Below, in pieces: positions 35,877 through 45,478 of a stretch of DNA of 64,000 nt (within the stretch, counting starts at the first letter, position 1; each line of letters opens with the position of its first letter). A model generated the notes under the pieces. The model had not been told where the DNA came from, made no database searches, and was given only the letters and a program-made list of their open reading frames with translations. This DNA is from Streptomyces varsoviensis (lineage in GTDB: Bacteria > Actinomycetota > Actinomycetes > Streptomycetales > Streptomycetaceae). The position numbers and the translations under genes are program-made. Where the stretch lies: contig NZ_JOBF01000013.1 in NCBI RefSeq assembly GCF_000718635.1, forward strand, positions 186,001 to 250,000, written 5' to 3'.

Positions 35877-37031
35877 ATGCTCCGTAAGCATTCGCCTGAC
35901 GGCGGGCGACTCGTCGCCGCGGTCCTGGTCACCTCGATCGTGGCGCTCGCCGTGGCCGACGCGCTCACCGGGCCCCAGCTACGGGTGATCATGTTCGCGG
36001 GCGTCGCCCCGCTCCTCGCCGCGCGCCGCTGCTCCTACCGCGGCACCGTCCTCGTCGCGGCCGTCTTCACCGCCGCCCAGACCGCCGTGTACTGCGTGGT
36101 CGCCCCGGAATGGTCCACCGCCAGCACCCTCGTCGCCTTCTTCGCGGCGCTGCTCATCGGGTTGTGCGCCATGTCCCTCTCGCGCGCCCTCCTGAAGCGC
36201 GAGGCCGTCTACGACCGCACCCGCATGGTCGCCGACGCCGTGCAGCGCACGCTGCTGCGCGAGCTGCCCATCGACGCCGGGTCGCTGTGCGTGGCCGGGT
36301 TCTACAACTCCGCCCAGGAGGGCGCCCGGGTCGGCGGCGACATCTACGAGGCCGTCGAGAGCCCGTACGGCCTGCGGATCGTCATCGGCGACGTCCAGGG
36401 CAAGGGCATGCCCGCGATCGGCGCGGCGCACGCCGTGCTCACCTCCTTCCGCGAGGCCGCGTACCACGAACGGAGCCTGGAGGACGTCGCCGAGCACCTG
36501 GAGGCCGCGCTCGTCCGCCACAACGACGCGTTCTCCCGCACCGGCGCCGACGAGCGCTTCGTCACCGCGCTGCTGCTGGAGATGACGGCACCGGGCGAGG
36601 GCCGGGCGCTCTCCTGCGGCCACATCCCCTACTACCTGGTCCGCGGCGACCAGGTGGAGGAGCGGCTGCCCCAGGGCGCCGGGCTCCCGCTGGGCCTCGG
36701 CGGGCTCACCGGCCGGCCGCGCCGGGCCGTCGACATGGCGCAGGACGCGGACGACTGGCTGGTCCTGTGCACGGACGGGGTCACCGAGGCGCGCGACGCG
36801 GCCGGGGAGTTCTACCCGCTCCGCGAGCGGCTGGCCGGCTGGACCCACCTGAGCCCCGCCGACCTCGCCCGCACGCTCCGCGCCGACCTGGACGCGTACA
36901 CCGGTGGTGAGCTGCGGGACGACGCTGCGGTGCTGGTGGTGCGGCGCGCCGAGACCGCCCAGCGGCCCGCCGGCGCGCCGCGCGCCGTGGGCGTACCGCG
37001 GATGCCGGCGGAAGAGGCGCAGGTCGCCTGA
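35877..37031 (+). CDS. Membrane PP2C/SpoIIE-type protein phosphatase
   Basis: 384-residue protein: three or four membrane segments (about 14-105) followed by a SpoIIE/PP2C-like phosphatase domain. Metal-binding blocks are visible: GGDIYEAVES, VIGDVQGKGMPA and LVLCTDGVTEARDAAGEFYP, plus LRDDAAVLVV at the end. GGAAGG lies rather far (about 13 nt) from the ATG. In Streptomyces these phosphatases often dephosphorylate anti-anti-sigma factors; no such partner is adjacent. Confidence 0.9.
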   Translation: MLRKHSPDGGRLVAAVLVTSIVALAVADALTGPQLRVIMFAGVAPLLAARRCSYRGTVLVAAVFTAAQTAVYCVVAPEWSTASTLVAFFAALLIGLCAMSLSRALLKREAVYDRTRMVADAVQRTLLRELPIDAGSLCVAGFYNSAQEGARVGGDIYEAVESPYGLRIVIGDVQGKGMPAIGAAHAVLTSFREAAYHERSLEDVAEHLEAALVRHNDAFSRTGADERFVTALLLEMTAPGEGRALSCGHIPYYLVRGDQVEERLPQGAGLPLGLGGLTGRPRRAVDMAQDADDWLVLCTDGVTEARDAAGEFYPLRERLAGWTHLSPADLARTLRADLDAYTGGELRDDAAVLVVRRAETAQRPAGAPRAVGVPRMPAEEAQVA

Positions 37032-37128
37032 GCCGGGCGGGCGGCCGGGCCCAGGGCGGGCGGGCCGCGGCCCGGCGGCCGGCAGGCGGGCCACGGCCGT
37101 GAGGGCCGCGGTCATGCCGCCCCGGCGC

Positions 37129-37974
37129 TCAGTTCAGCATCGCCCGCGCCGAGCGCGCCTGCCGCCGTACGGACTCGGCGGCGCTCGGCTCCATGGCGGC
37201 GATCACATCCGCGTACTCCTCCATCTCCCGGGCGCCGCCGGTGAAGTCCCCGCGCTGTACGAGCAACTGGGCGTGCTCGTACCGGAGCCGGGCCGGGTGG
37301 CTGGGCAGCAGCAGCGTCAGCTCGACGGCCCAGAGCTGCACGTCGCTCCGTTCCGGGCGGGCCGTGGCCCAGGCCCGGATGTTGTTGAGGATGCGCTGCA
37401 CGATCTCCAGGGGCTCCGCCGGGGAGAGCATGGCGGGGGAGAGGGGCGCGCCCGTCGCGCCCGCGACGAGCAGCCCGGCGTCGTCGTCGGAGAGCGGCCG
37501 ACCGCCCTCGAACGGGTCGGCCAGCGCGTGCGGCCCGTACGGATCGCCGAATCCGATGACGAAGTGGCCGGGCAGCGCCACCCCGTACACCGGGGCGCCC
37601 GCCCGCCGCGCCACCTCCAGCCACACCACGGACAGCAGGATCGGCAGCCCGCGCCGCCTGCGCAGCACCTCGTGCAGGAGCGAGGACTCCAGCCTGCGGT
37701 AGTCGGCGGGGCCGCCCTGGAAGCCGTGCCGCTCGCCGAGCAGCTCGGCCAGCGCGCGGGCCCATCTCGACGGCTCCGGCCGCAGCCGGGCGGAGGCCAG
37801 CGCGGGCAGCTCCCCGGCCAGCCGGTCCAGTTCGATCTGCGCGGCGTCGATGCCGGACTCGTCCAGCCCGTCATCGGCCTCGGCGGCGAGCAGCAGGCAG
37901 AGCAGCGCGAGGTCGGGGCGCTCCTCGCGCGCCGCTTCCGCGAACCGCTGCCGTCGGCCGGTGGTCTCGTACAT
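37129..37974 (-). CDS. SirB1-family transglutaminase-like protein
   Basis: 281-residue cytoplasmic protein with the SirB1/transglut_core2 pattern: LLHEVLRRRRGLPILLSVVW, LEVARRAGAPVYGVALPGHF and VIGFGD, then a tetratricopeptide-like C-terminus (LRYEHAQLLVQRGDFTGGAR). The catalytic Cys of true transglutaminases is not evident, as is common in this family. It is adjacent to, and in the same orientation as, the GNAT gene. Biochemical function unknown. Confidence 0.8.
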   Translation of the reverse strand: MYETTGRRQRFAEAAREERPDLALLCLLLAAEADDGLDESGIDAAQIELDRLAGELPALASARLRPEPSRWARALAELLGERHGFQGGPADYRRLESSLLHEVLRRRRGLPILLSVVWLEVARRAGAPVYGVALPGHFVIGFGDPYGPHALADPFEGGRPLSDDDAGLLVAGATGAPLSPAMLSPAEPLEIVQRILNNIRAWATARPERSDVQLWAVELTLLLPSHPARLRYEHAQLLVQRGDFTGGAREMEEYADVIAAMEPSAAESVRRQARSARAMLN

Positions 37975-38016
37975 ATGTGCCTCGTACCCACTTGTGGCGG
38001 TGGACTCGCACGGCTC

Positions 38017-39018
38017 CTATACGGGGCCGCGCCAGTGGTCGTAACGGTGGTGGGTGACGAATCCCAGCCGGTCGTAGAGCGCGTGTGCGCCCTCATTCTC
38101 CTCCTCGACCTCCAGATACGCCGCCGAGGCGCCCTCGCCCAGCGCCTTGTCCGCGAGCGCCGCCAGCACGAGGGAGGCCAGCCCGCGGCGCCTGCGCCCC
38201 GGATCGACCTCGACGGCGGTGAACCCCGCCCAGCGGCCGTCCACGACGCACCGGCCGATCGCGGCGGGCGCCTCGCCGGGCTCGCCCGGGACCGTCGCGA
38301 ACCAGACGGACGGGCCGCCGCACAGCACCCGGAGCGCCTCGGGGCCGCGCCGTGCCGCCCGCCCGTACCGCCGCAGCCAGTCCTCGCCCGGGGTCCGGGT
38401 GAGGGCCACGGGGGAGAGGTCCGCCCCGGTGTCCGCGAGGGGCGCGAGCGCCCCGATCCGTATGAGCGCGGCGACCTCCGCGTGCCAGCCCCGCTCGGCC
38501 AGCGCGGCCGTCAGCCGCCGGCCGGCGCCCAACGTGCCCTCGCTGACCTGTATGTACGGGGGCAGCCCGCGCGCCGCGTACCACTGCGTGACATGGCGCA
38601 GCGCCGCGTCCAGCGGCACTCCGGGGTCGCCCAGCGGCAGCACCGAGTTGGCGCGCCGGGTGAAGCCCGCCGCCGCGCGGAGCTGCCAGCCGCCGAGCCG
38701 CTCGCTCTCCACCGGGGGCCAGCCGCGGGCGGCGACCCGGTCCAGTTCCTCGGCGTTGGTGGCGGGAACGCGGCGCCGGGTGGGGGTGGGCGGGACGACC
38801 TTTCCCGCGACCACCGTCGCCTCATCCACAGGGATGGTTTCGCCGGTTCTTCGTGTGATCCGCAGCACACCGTCCGCCCAGGATGTGAGAACGCCAACAG
38901 TGTCGGTGAATTTCTCGGCCATCCCGCTGGTGTCGATGACGCGCCGCACCGATACCCTTTTGCCCACATCAGCAGGGGTGATCCGAACCTCGAACCGTCC
39001 GCCCGTGGTGAATTCCAC
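38017..39018 (-). CDS. GNAT N-acetyltransferase with N-terminal beta-barrel domain
   Basis: 333-residue protein. Residues 1-65 (FEVRITPADVGKRVSVRRVI and VLRITRRTGETIPVDEATVV) form a small SH3-like barrel as in the mycobacterial Rv0428c type. The C-terminal GNAT domain carries acetyl-CoA motif VDPGRRRRGLASLVLAALAD and NEGAHALYDRLGFVTHHRYD. I prefer GTG at 39018, with GGAGAG 6-7 nt upstream; a GTG at 39030 is in frame. Substrate unknown. Confidence 0.85.
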   Translation of the reverse strand: MEFTTGGRFEVRITPADVGKRVSVRRVIDTSGMAEKFTDTVGVLTSWADGVLRITRRTGETIPVDEATVVAGKVVPPTPTRRRVPATNAEELDRVAARGWPPVESERLGGWQLRAAAGFTRRANSVLPLGDPGVPLDAALRHVTQWYAARGLPPYIQVSEGTLGAGRRLTAALAERGWHAEVAALIRIGALAPLADTGADLSPVALTRTPGEDWLRRYGRAARRGPEALRVLCGGPSVWFATVPGEPGEAPAAIGRCVVDGRWAGFTAVEVDPGRRRRGLASLVLAALADKALGEGASAAYLEVEEENEGAHALYDRLGFVTHHRYDHWRGPV

Positions 39019-39132
39019 AGCACTCTCCACCCCTCTTGTTCGTCTCTTGCCCGGGAACGGAGATACTAGGTGCGGGCATCGACGACGCCGCGCTCCCGCG
39101 CGAGATGAGCCCTACCGAGGAGGAACGACAGC

Positions 39133-39453
39133 GTGACCTACGTCATCGCGCAGCCTTGTGTCGACGTGAAGGACAAGGCGTGCATCGAGGAGTGCCCCGT
39201 CGACTGCATCTACGAGGGCTCCCGGTCCTTGTATATCCACCCGGACGAATGCGTCGACTGTGGCGCCTGCGAACCGGTCTGCCCGGTCGAGGCAATCTTC
39301 TATGAGGACGACACTCCCGAGGAGTGGAAGGACTACTACAAGGCGAACGTCGAGTTCTTCGACGAGCTCGGCTCGCCCGGTGGTGCCTCGAAGCTCGGCC
39401 TGATCGAGCGCGACCACCCCTTCATCGCCGCGCTGGGCCCGCAGAACCAGTAG
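39133..39453 (+). CDS. fdxA: Seven-iron ferredoxin FdxA
   Basis: 106-residue soluble electron carrier with a [3Fe-4S] and a [4Fe-4S] cluster. Cysteines: CVDVKDKACIEECPVDC and CVDCGACEPVCPVEAI, the 7Fe pattern of mycobacterial FdxC/FdxA. GTG start with GAGGAGG upstream. Directly followed by dapC, the same pair as in M. tuberculosis. Possible partner of cytochrome P450s or oxidoreductases. Confidence 0.95.
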   Translation: MTYVIAQPCVDVKDKACIEECPVDCIYEGSRSLYIHPDECVDCGACEPVCPVEAIFYEDDTPEEWKDYYKANVEFFDELGSPGGASKLGLIERDHPFIAALGPQNQ

Positions 39454-39552
39454 GCGGGCGCGCAGCGCGCCGCCCCGGTCCCGCACGGCACACCCGCCGC
39501 GCGGGACCGAGGCGTTTTTCGAGTACGACGCGACGTGAGGAAAGAGAGCACC

Positions 39553-40650
39553 GTGGGCGCAGTCTCCGCCCGGCTTCCCACCTTCCCCTGGGACCGGCTC
39601 GAACCGTACAAGGCGACGGCCGCCGGCCATGCCGACGGCATCGTCGACCTGTCGGTCGGCACGCCCGTGGACCCCGTTCCCGCGGTGATCCGCCGCGCGC
39701 TCGCCGACGCGGCCGACAGCCCCGGCTATCCGACGGTGTGGGGCACGGCCGCGCTGCGCGCCGCGCTGACCGGCTGGTGCGTGGAGCGGCTCGGCGCGCG
39801 GGACCTGGCGGACACCAACGTGCTGCCGGTGGTGGGCTCGAAGGAGCTGGTGGCCTGGCTGCCGACGCAGCTCGGGCTGGGCGCCGGCGACAAGGTGGCC
39901 TATCCGCGCCTCGCGTACCCCACGTACGAGGTCGGCGCGCGGCTGGCCGGCGCGGAGCCCGTCGTCTACGACGACCCGTGGGAGCTGGACCCGGCGGGCG
40001 TCAAGCTGCTCTGGCTCAACTCGCCCTCCAACCCGACCGGCCGGGTGCTGGGCGCCGACGAGCTGCGGCGCGCGGTGGCGTGGGCGCGCGAGCACGGCGT
40101 GCTGATCTTCAGCGACGAGTGCTACATCGAGCTGGGCTGGGAGGCCGACCCGGTCTCCGTGCTCCACCCGGACGTCTGCGGCGGCTCGTACGAGGGCATC
40201 GTGGCCGTCCACTCGCTCTCCAAGCGCTCCAACCTGGCGGGCTACCGCGCCGCGTTCGCGGCCGGCGACGCGGCCGTGCTCGGGGAGCTGCTGCAGATCC
40301 GCAAGCACGGCGGAATGATGGTCTCCGCGCCCGTCCAGGCGGCCACCGTGGCGGCGCTCGCCGACCGCGCGCACGTGGACGAGCAGCGCGCCCGTTACGC
40401 GCGCCGACGGACCGTGCTGCGCGCGGCCCTGGAGGGCGCCGGGTTCCGCATCGAGCACAGCGAGGCGTCGCTGTACCTGTGGGCCACGCGGGACGAGCCG
40501 TGCTGGGACACGGTCGGCGAGCTGTCGAAGCTCGGCATCCTCGTCGCCCCCGGCGACTTCTACGGGCCCGCCGGTGAGCGCTTCGTACGGGTCGCCCTGA
40601 CGGCCACGGACGAGCGCGTGGACGCCGCCGTACAGCGCCTGACGCAGTAA
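39553..40650 (+). CDS. dapC: N-succinyldiaminopimelate aminotransferase DapC
   Basis: PLP-dependent class I/II aminotransferase of the succinylase branch of lysine/meso-diaminopimelate synthesis, 365 residues. PLP lysine is Lys224 in SLSKRSNLAGYR; NSPSNPTGR and FSDECYIELGW are the other cofactor-binding blocks. GTG at 39553 (MGAVSARLPTFPWDRLEPYK) fits the family N-terminus and has GAGGAAAGAGAG upstream. The next enzyme in the pathway, DapE, is encoded 2 kb downstream. Confidence 0.93.
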   Translation: MGAVSARLPTFPWDRLEPYKATAAGHADGIVDLSVGTPVDPVPAVIRRALADAADSPGYPTVWGTAALRAALTGWCVERLGARDLADTNVLPVVGSKELVAWLPTQLGLGAGDKVAYPRLAYPTYEVGARLAGAEPVVYDDPWELDPAGVKLLWLNSPSNPTGRVLGADELRRAVAWAREHGVLIFSDECYIELGWEADPVSVLHPDVCGGSYEGIVAVHSLSKRSNLAGYRAAFAAGDAAVLGELLQIRKHGGMMVSAPVQAATVAALADRAHVDEQRARYARRRTVLRAALEGAGFRIEHSEASLYLWATRDEPCWDTVGELSKLGILVAPGDFYGPAGERFVRVALTATDERVDAAVQRLTQ

Positions 40651-40947
40651 CCGCCCGCCCGGCCGCTCCCCGGGGCGGCCGGTACGGGCGTACGAGCCGC
40701 TACGCGCACAGGTGCCCTCCGGCCTCCGACGGCGAGGCCATTTCGGGTTTTCGGCCGGTACGCGCGCGGGGCGGCCTTTCGCGGCAACGGGGCCTCCCGG
40801 GGCGCGCCGCGGTAAACGGCCCTCCCGGGGAGGCCCGTACGCGGCTTCCGGTGCCGGGCGTGCGGAAGGGGCCCGGGGAGCTGATGCTCCTCGGGCCCCT
40901 TCGGCTGTGCGGACACGGGGCGCGGACGCGCCCGGCCCCCTGGCGGG
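40651..40947. terminator. Convergent intergenic region with a strong bidirectional hairpin
   Basis: AAGGGGCCCGGGGAGC (40866-40881) pairs with GCTCCTCGGGCCCCTT (40886-40901) around TGAT: 16 pairs with one G-U. A and T runs flank it, so it can terminate dapC and the minus-strand secreted-protein gene. No gene is seen in the rest of this 297-bp gap. Confidence 0.88.
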
Positions 40948-41349
40948 TCAGCCCAGCGGCAGGCTCTTGACCGGCAGCGAGCTGGTGGGCAGGCCGCCCT
41001 CGGTCGCGCCCTTGGCGGTCTCGCCGAGGAGGCCGCCGGCGTCGCTCGTGGCCTTCTGCGCGACCGGGAGGGCGGTCTTGCCGGCCTTGCCGACGACCTT
41101 GCCCGCGGCCGGTACGGCCTTCTTCACGGCCTTGCTGCCGGCGTCGCCCGCCACGTTGGAAGCCTTCTGCGAGGCCCCGTCCACCGCGTTGCCGAGGCTG
41201 GTGCCGTCGACGGTGGACAGCCCGCCCAGGACCGGGGTGCTCGGCTGGGCCGCCGCCGCGCTCGCGGCACCGGCCGCGCCGATCACGGGAGCTGCCGCCG
41301 CGACCAGAAGCGCGGCCCGGGCGATCCGACGCGTGAGGGGGAGAGACAT
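40948..41349 (-). CDS. Small secreted Ala-rich protein
   Basis: 133-residue protein with signal peptide (MSLPLTRRIARAALLVAAAA; cleavage likely near ASAAAA, residue 30). The mature part is Lys/Ala/Gly-rich with semi-regular helices (KAVKKAVPAAGKVVGKAGKT). AGGAG precedes ATG. Similar proteins in Streptomyces are often mislabelled 'ATP-binding protein', but no nucleotide-binding motif is present. Function unknown. Confidence 0.8.
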   Translation of the reverse strand: MSLPLTRRIARAALLVAAAAPVIGAAGAASAAAAQPSTPVLGGLSTVDGTSLGNAVDGASQKASNVAGDAGSKAVKKAVPAAGKVVGKAGKTALPVAQKATSDAGGLLGETAKGATEGGLPTSSLPVKSLPLG

Positions 41350-41639
41350 GTTGCTCCTTTGACGGGAGAGGTAAGGACGCTTGCTGTCCGGCGATCGGAC
41401 GCAGTGACTACCGCGTGAGCCCCCGGAAGGTTGCGGTGGGCCAAGGTAAAGAATGAGCAATGCGTCGCATTATCGGCTCTGCCGAAAACCGGGCGAAAAC
41501 GGTGGCCCAGGAATGGCAGCGGAAACGTCACATCCCTTGATTCGCAAGGGAGTTGACTCGATTGAGCGGCTGTCACCGCGACGGGTTGCGCACCTCATTC
41601 GGCGGCGCCGCGCATGCCGCCTTCGAGGGAACCGGCGCA
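41350..41639. other. Intergenic region between secreted and lysozyme-fold proteins
   Basis: 290 bp with no gene. CCCTTG (41534-41539) / CAAGGG (41545-41550) is a short perfect hairpin with a 5-nt loop. The strand-minus promoter of the secreted-protein gene probably lies around 41440-41480, which is AT-rich. Confidence 0.4.
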
Positions 41640-42530
41640 CTATTGCGCGGTGGTGATTCGTACATCCGTGGCGGGCGCGTCGGCGGACTTCCGCCAGCCG
41701 TCGCCGGAATGCTCCGACGTCCACCGCCGGCCGTCGAAGGAGACGCTCCGGATGCGCAACGACTCCGCGTGCGCCACCGCCCACCGCGCCAACTCCCAGC
41801 CGCGCCGCCGCGGTCCGTCGAACCCGCCGCTCCCCTTCACCGGCACCGTGACCGTGTGCGCGTCCGGGCCGGACCCGGACCCCTCGACCGGCCGCAGCGC
41901 CATGCCGAAGTCGGTGCGCAGCTCGGTCCGTACCGCCGATGCCGAGCCCGGCTCGCCGTCGGACGGGCTGATCGTGCACGTGAACGACGCGGCCGGCCGG
42001 CCGGTGAGCGCCGAGGCGAGCAGCCCGGCATCCGCCGCGTGCTTCGCGTACGCGTCCGGGAAGGCGCTGTGCTGCACCCGCTGAGCCGCCACGGTCACCG
42101 GCAGCCGCTCGTACCCCGCCACCTCGACCAGGTGGTCGTAGAACTTCCCGGCCGAGTACACCGGGTCGATGATCTCCCGCGCCGTACCCCAGCCCTGGGA
42201 GGGCCGTTGCTGGAAGAGGCCGAGCGAATCCCGGTCCCCGTGCTTGATGTTGCGCAGCCCCGACTCCTGCATGGCGGTGGCCAGCGCGATGGTCACCGCG
42301 CGCTCCGGCATCCGCCGCGCGGAGCCGACGGCCTCGATGGTCGCCGCGTTCACGGCCTGCTCCGGGTCGAGCGAGAACTCCTTGCCGCCGGCCGTCGCGG
42401 TGCAGCGCGGCGCCTCCGGACCGGCCGTCATGAAGTGGGCGATCAGATAGCCGATCAGCGCCAGCAGCACGGCGCAGGCGGCCGCGATACGCAGCAGACG
42501 GCCCCGCGGTGCGGGAGAGGTGCGGGACAT
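41640..42530 (-). CDS. Membrane-anchored lysozyme/transglycosylase-fold protein
   Basis: 296-residue protein with one N-terminal membrane helix (about 13-33) and an extracytoplasmic region. Residues 65-135 (ALATAMQESGLRNIKHGDRD, SLGLFQQRPSQGWGTAREI) match lytic-transglycosylase/lysozyme-like folds, with a candidate catalytic Glu in MQESG. The remaining C-terminal half is unassigned. Homologues are often called 'heavy metal transporter' without support in the sequence. A wall-cleaving role is plausible, not shown. Confidence 0.75.
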   Translation of the reverse strand: MSRTSPAPRGRLLRIAAACAVLLALIGYLIAHFMTAGPEAPRCTATAGGKEFSLDPEQAVNAATIEAVGSARRMPERAVTIALATAMQESGLRNIKHGDRDSLGLFQQRPSQGWGTAREIIDPVYSAGKFYDHLVEVAGYERLPVTVAAQRVQHSAFPDAYAKHAADAGLLASALTGRPAASFTCTISPSDGEPGSASAVRTELRTDFGMALRPVEGSGSGPDAHTVTVPVKGSGGFDGPRRRGWELARWAVAHAESLRIRSVSFDGRRWTSEHSGDGWRKSADAPATDVRITTAQ

Positions 42531-42661
42531 GGCGCATACGGTACTGGAGAGACATAAGAATCTTCCGCGCTGAATAAGTCCATATATTCAGACTTGAGGC
42601 ATGCTTGGATCGGTCTTGGCGCGGCCCTGGGGCGGCCCTGGGGGAAGCTTCGGGGCCCGGT

Positions 42662-42674
42662 TAGAGTCGCCGCT
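42662..42674 (+). promoter_or_regulatory. Probable leaderless promoter of dapE
   Basis: TAGAGT at 42662-42667 lies 7 nt before the ATG at 42675. No ribosome-binding sequence precedes the start. Confidence 0.6.
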
Positions 42675-43742
42675 ATGGATCACGTACTGGACCTGTCCCT
42701 GGACGCCGCGGCGCTCACCGCGCAGCTCGTCGACATCCCCTCCGTGAGCGGGGACGAGACGGCGCTCGCCGACGCCGTGGAGCGCGCGCTGCGCGCCCTG
42801 CCGCATCTGAGCGTCGAGCGCGACGGCGACGCGATCGTGGCCCGTACGGACCTGGGGCGGGCCGAGCGGGTCCTGCTGGCCGGACACATCGACACCGTGC
42901 CCATCGCAGACAACGTGCCCTCGCGGCTCGACGCCGACGGCGTGCTGTGGGGCTGCGGCACCTCCGACATGAAGTCCGGCGTCGCCGTGCAACTGCGCGT
43001 CGCCGCCACCGTGCCGGCCCCCAACCGCGACGTGACCTTCGTCTTCTACGACCACGAGGAGGTCGACGCGGAGCTGAGCGGGCTGAAGCGGCTCGGCGAC
43101 CACCACCCCGAGTGGCTGGCCGGCGACTTCGCGGTGCTGTTGGAGCCCACCGACGGCCTGGTCGAGGGCGGCTGCAAGGGCACCCTGCGGGTCCGCGTCG
43201 AGACGACCGGCAAGCGCGCCCACTCCGCGCGCGACTGGCTCGGTGACAACGCCATCCACAAGGCCGCGCCGATCCTCGACCGGCTCGCCGCGTACGAGGC
43301 GCGGCACGCGGAGATCGACGGGCTGCTCTACCGCGAGTGCCTCAACGCCGTCATGATCGAGGGCGGCAACGCGGGCAACGTCATCCCCGACGCCTGCGCC
43401 GTGATCGTCAACTTCCGGTTCGCGCCCGACCGCGACGAGGCCGCGGCACTCGCGCACGTACGGGAGGTCTTCGACGGCTTCGACGTCGTCCTGACGGACA
43501 GCGCCCCCGGCGCGCTGCCGGGGCTCGCACACCCGGCCGCGGCGGCGTTCGTCGAGGCGGTCGGCGCCGAGGTCGCCGCCAAGGACGGCTGGACCGACGT
43601 CGCGCGCTTCTCGGCGTTCGGCGTGCCCGCCGTGAACTACGGCCCGGGCGACCCGAAGCTGGCGCACACCCGTGAGGAGCATGTCGCGACGGCGGCCGTA
43701 CTGGAGGCGGAAGAGCGCCTGCGCGCCTGGCTGACTCGTTGA
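42675..43742 (+). CDS. dapE: Succinyl-diaminopimelate desuccinylase DapE
   Basis: Zinc hydrolase of the M20 family, 355 residues, releasing succinate to give L,L-diaminopimelate. Metal ligands: GHIDTVP (His71), [10 protein letters not shown] (bridging Asp) and [10 protein letters not shown] (catalytic/bridging Glu pair); a dimerisation domain follows at about 175-285. ATG has no SD and probably starts a leaderless mRNA. Together with dapC it supplies wall and lysine precursor. Confidence 0.93.
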   Translation: MDHVLDLSLDAAALTAQLVDIPSVSGDETALADAVERALRALPHLSVERDGDAIVARTDLGRAERVLLAGHIDTVPIADNVPSRLDADGVLWGCGTSDMKSGVAVQLRVAATVPAPNRDVTFVFYDHEEVDAELSGLKRLGDHHPEWLAGDFAVLLEPTDGLVEGGCKGTLRVRVETTGKRAHSARDWLGDNAIHKAAPILDRLAAYEARHAEIDGLLYRECLNAVMIEGGNAGNVIPDACAVIVNFRFAPDRDEAAALAHVREVFDGFDVVLTDSAPGALPGLAHPAAAAFVEAVGAEVAAKDGWTDVARFSAFGVPAVNYGPGDPKLAHTREEHVATAAVLEAEERLRAWLTR

Positions 43743-43811
43743 AGTGTCCGTGCGCGAAACCCCGGTGGGCCTACCCTGAACTGCAAAGATCCGCAGCAGA
43801 GGGAGCACAGT

Positions 43812-44561
43812 ATGGGGAACCCCGAAGGGGCGCGCGCACAGCACGAACAGCGCCGGGGACCGGTGGTGCGCCGAAAGGAACAGATGCAGCCGGGGACCAC
43901 CGACCAGCACCTGCTGGACACCCATGGAGCGACGGACTGGGTGCACGAGGACCCGTTCCGGGTCATGCGCATCCAGTCCGAGTTCGTCGAGGGCTTCGGC
44001 GCGCTCGCCGAACTCCCGCCCGCCATCAGCGTCTTCGGCTCGGCCCGTACGCCCAAGGACTCGGCGGAGTACGAGGCCGGGGTGCGGATCGGGCGCGGGC
44101 TGGCCGAGGCCGGCTTCGCGGTGATCACCGGCGGCGGTCCGGGCGCGATGGAGGCGGCGAACAGGGGGGCGACGGAGGCCGGGGGCGTCTCCGTGGGCCT
44201 GGGCATCGAGCTGCCCTTCGAGCAGGGGCTCAACCCGTACGTCAATATCGGGGTCGACTTCCGGTACTTCTTTGTCCGAAAAACGATGTTTGTGAAGTAT
44301 GCGAGCGGGTTCGTCGTGCTGCCCGGCGGACTGGGCACCCTGGACGAGCTGTTCGAGGCGCTCACCCTCGTCCAGACGAAGAAGGTCACCCGCTTCCCGA
44401 TCGTGCTCTTCGGCACGGAGTACTGGCGGGGCCTGGTCGACTGGGTCACGCACACGCTGATCGCCCAGGGCAAGGCCGCGGAGCGGGACCTGGAGCTCTT
44501 CCACATCACGGACGACATCGACGAGGCCATCGCCCTGGTCACGAAGGAAGCGGGGGCCTGA
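43812..44561 (+). CDS. LOG-family nucleotide phosphoribohydrolase (TIGR00730)
   Basis: 249-residue protein of the LONELY GUY/Rossmann family. Key motifs FGSARTP, ITGGGPGAMEAANRGA and PGGLGTLDELFEALT (PGGxGTxxE) are intact. The family releases free bases from nucleoside 5'-monophosphates, including cytokinin nucleotides. An N-terminal tail of about 55 residues precedes the domain. GGGAGCACAGT precedes ATG. M. tuberculosis has the same gene (Rv1205) in this position. Confidence 0.9.
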   Translation: MGNPEGARAQHEQRRGPVVRRKEQMQPGTTDQHLLDTHGATDWVHEDPFRVMRIQSEFVEGFGALAELPPAISVFGSARTPKDSAEYEAGVRIGRGLAEAGFAVITGGGPGAMEAANRGATEAGGVSVGLGIELPFEQGLNPYVNIGVDFRYFFVRKTMFVKYASGFVVLPGGLGTLDELFEALTLVQTKKVTRFPIVLFGTEYWRGLVDWVTHTLIAQGKAAERDLELFHITDDIDEAIALVTKEAGA

Positions 44562-44617
44562 CCCCGGCGGGCCGGGCCCGAGGGAGGCGGCCTGGGCGAG
44601 GCCGCCCCGGGGTTGGC

Positions 44618-45478
44618 CTAGGCGAGGCCCCGGCGGGCCACCGCCGGGGCCCGGTGGCCCGCGATGGACGCCACCATGTCCAGCACCTGCCGGGTCTCGG
44701 CGACCTCGTGCACGCGGTACACCTGAGCGCCGAGCCAGGCCGAGACCGCCGTCGTCGCGAGCGTTCCGATCAGCCGCTCCTTGACCGGCCGGTCGAGCGT
44801 CTCGCCGACGAAGTCCTTGTTCGACAGCGATACGAGCACGGGCCAGCCCGTCTCCGCCATCTCCCCGAGCCGCCTGGTCGCCTCCAGCGAGTGCCGGGTG
44901 TTCTTCTCGAAGTCGTGGCCCGGATCGATCATGATCCCGTCGCGCCGCACGCCCAGTTCCACGGCGCGCTCGGCCAGCCCCAGCGTCACCCGCAGGATGT
45001 CCGCCATCACGTCCTCGTACGCGATCCGGTGCGGCCGGGTCCGGGGCTCGGCCCCGCCCGCGTGCGTGCACACCAGCCCCGCCCCGTACCGGGCCGCGAC
45101 CTCCGCCAGCTTCGGATCCACCCCGCCCCACGCGTCGTTGAGCAGATCCGCCCCCGCCTCGCAGACCGCCTCGCCGACCTCGTGCCGCCAGGTGTCGACG
45201 CTGATCACCACGTCTGGATGGAGCTTGCGCACCTCGGCCACGAACCCCACCGTGCGCCGCACCTCCTCCGCGGCGTCCACCTCGGCGCCGGGGCCCGCCT
45301 TGACCCCGCCGATGTCGATGATGGCGGCGCCCTCCGCCACCGCCCGCTCGACGCGCTCCAGCGCCGGGGCGTCGCTGAAGGTGGCCCCCTGGTCGTAGAA
45401 GGAATCGGGCGTCCGGTTCACGATCGCCATGATCACGGGCTCGTGTCCGCCGAACTCGCGCCGTCCCAGCCGCAGCAT
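44618..45478 (-). CDS. folP2: Dihydropteroate synthase paralogue, FolP2 type
   Basis: 286-residue TIM-barrel protein of the dihydropteroate synthase family. The loop reads MAIVNRTPDSFYDQGATF, where canonical enzymes have NVTPDSFSDGG, and IDIGGVKAGPG replaces the usual DIGGESTRPG. Both changes are shared with mycobacterial FolP2, reported to lack DHPS activity. SLSNKDFVGETL and RVHEVAETRQVLDMVASI match that paralogue too. AAGGAGTGACGG precedes ATG. The real substrate is unknown; folate synthesis is doubtful. Confidence 0.9.
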   Translation of the reverse strand: MLRLGRREFGGHEPVIMAIVNRTPDSFYDQGATFSDAPALERVERAVAEGAAIIDIGGVKAGPGAEVDAAEEVRRTVGFVAEVRKLHPDVVISVDTWRHEVGEAVCEAGADLLNDAWGGVDPKLAEVAARYGAGLVCTHAGGAEPRTRPHRIAYEDVMADILRVTLGLAERAVELGVRRDGIMIDPGHDFEKNTRHSLEATRRLGEMAETGWPVLVSLSNKDFVGETLDRPVKERLIGTLATTAVSAWLGAQVYRVHEVAETRQVLDMVASIAGHRAPAVARRGLA

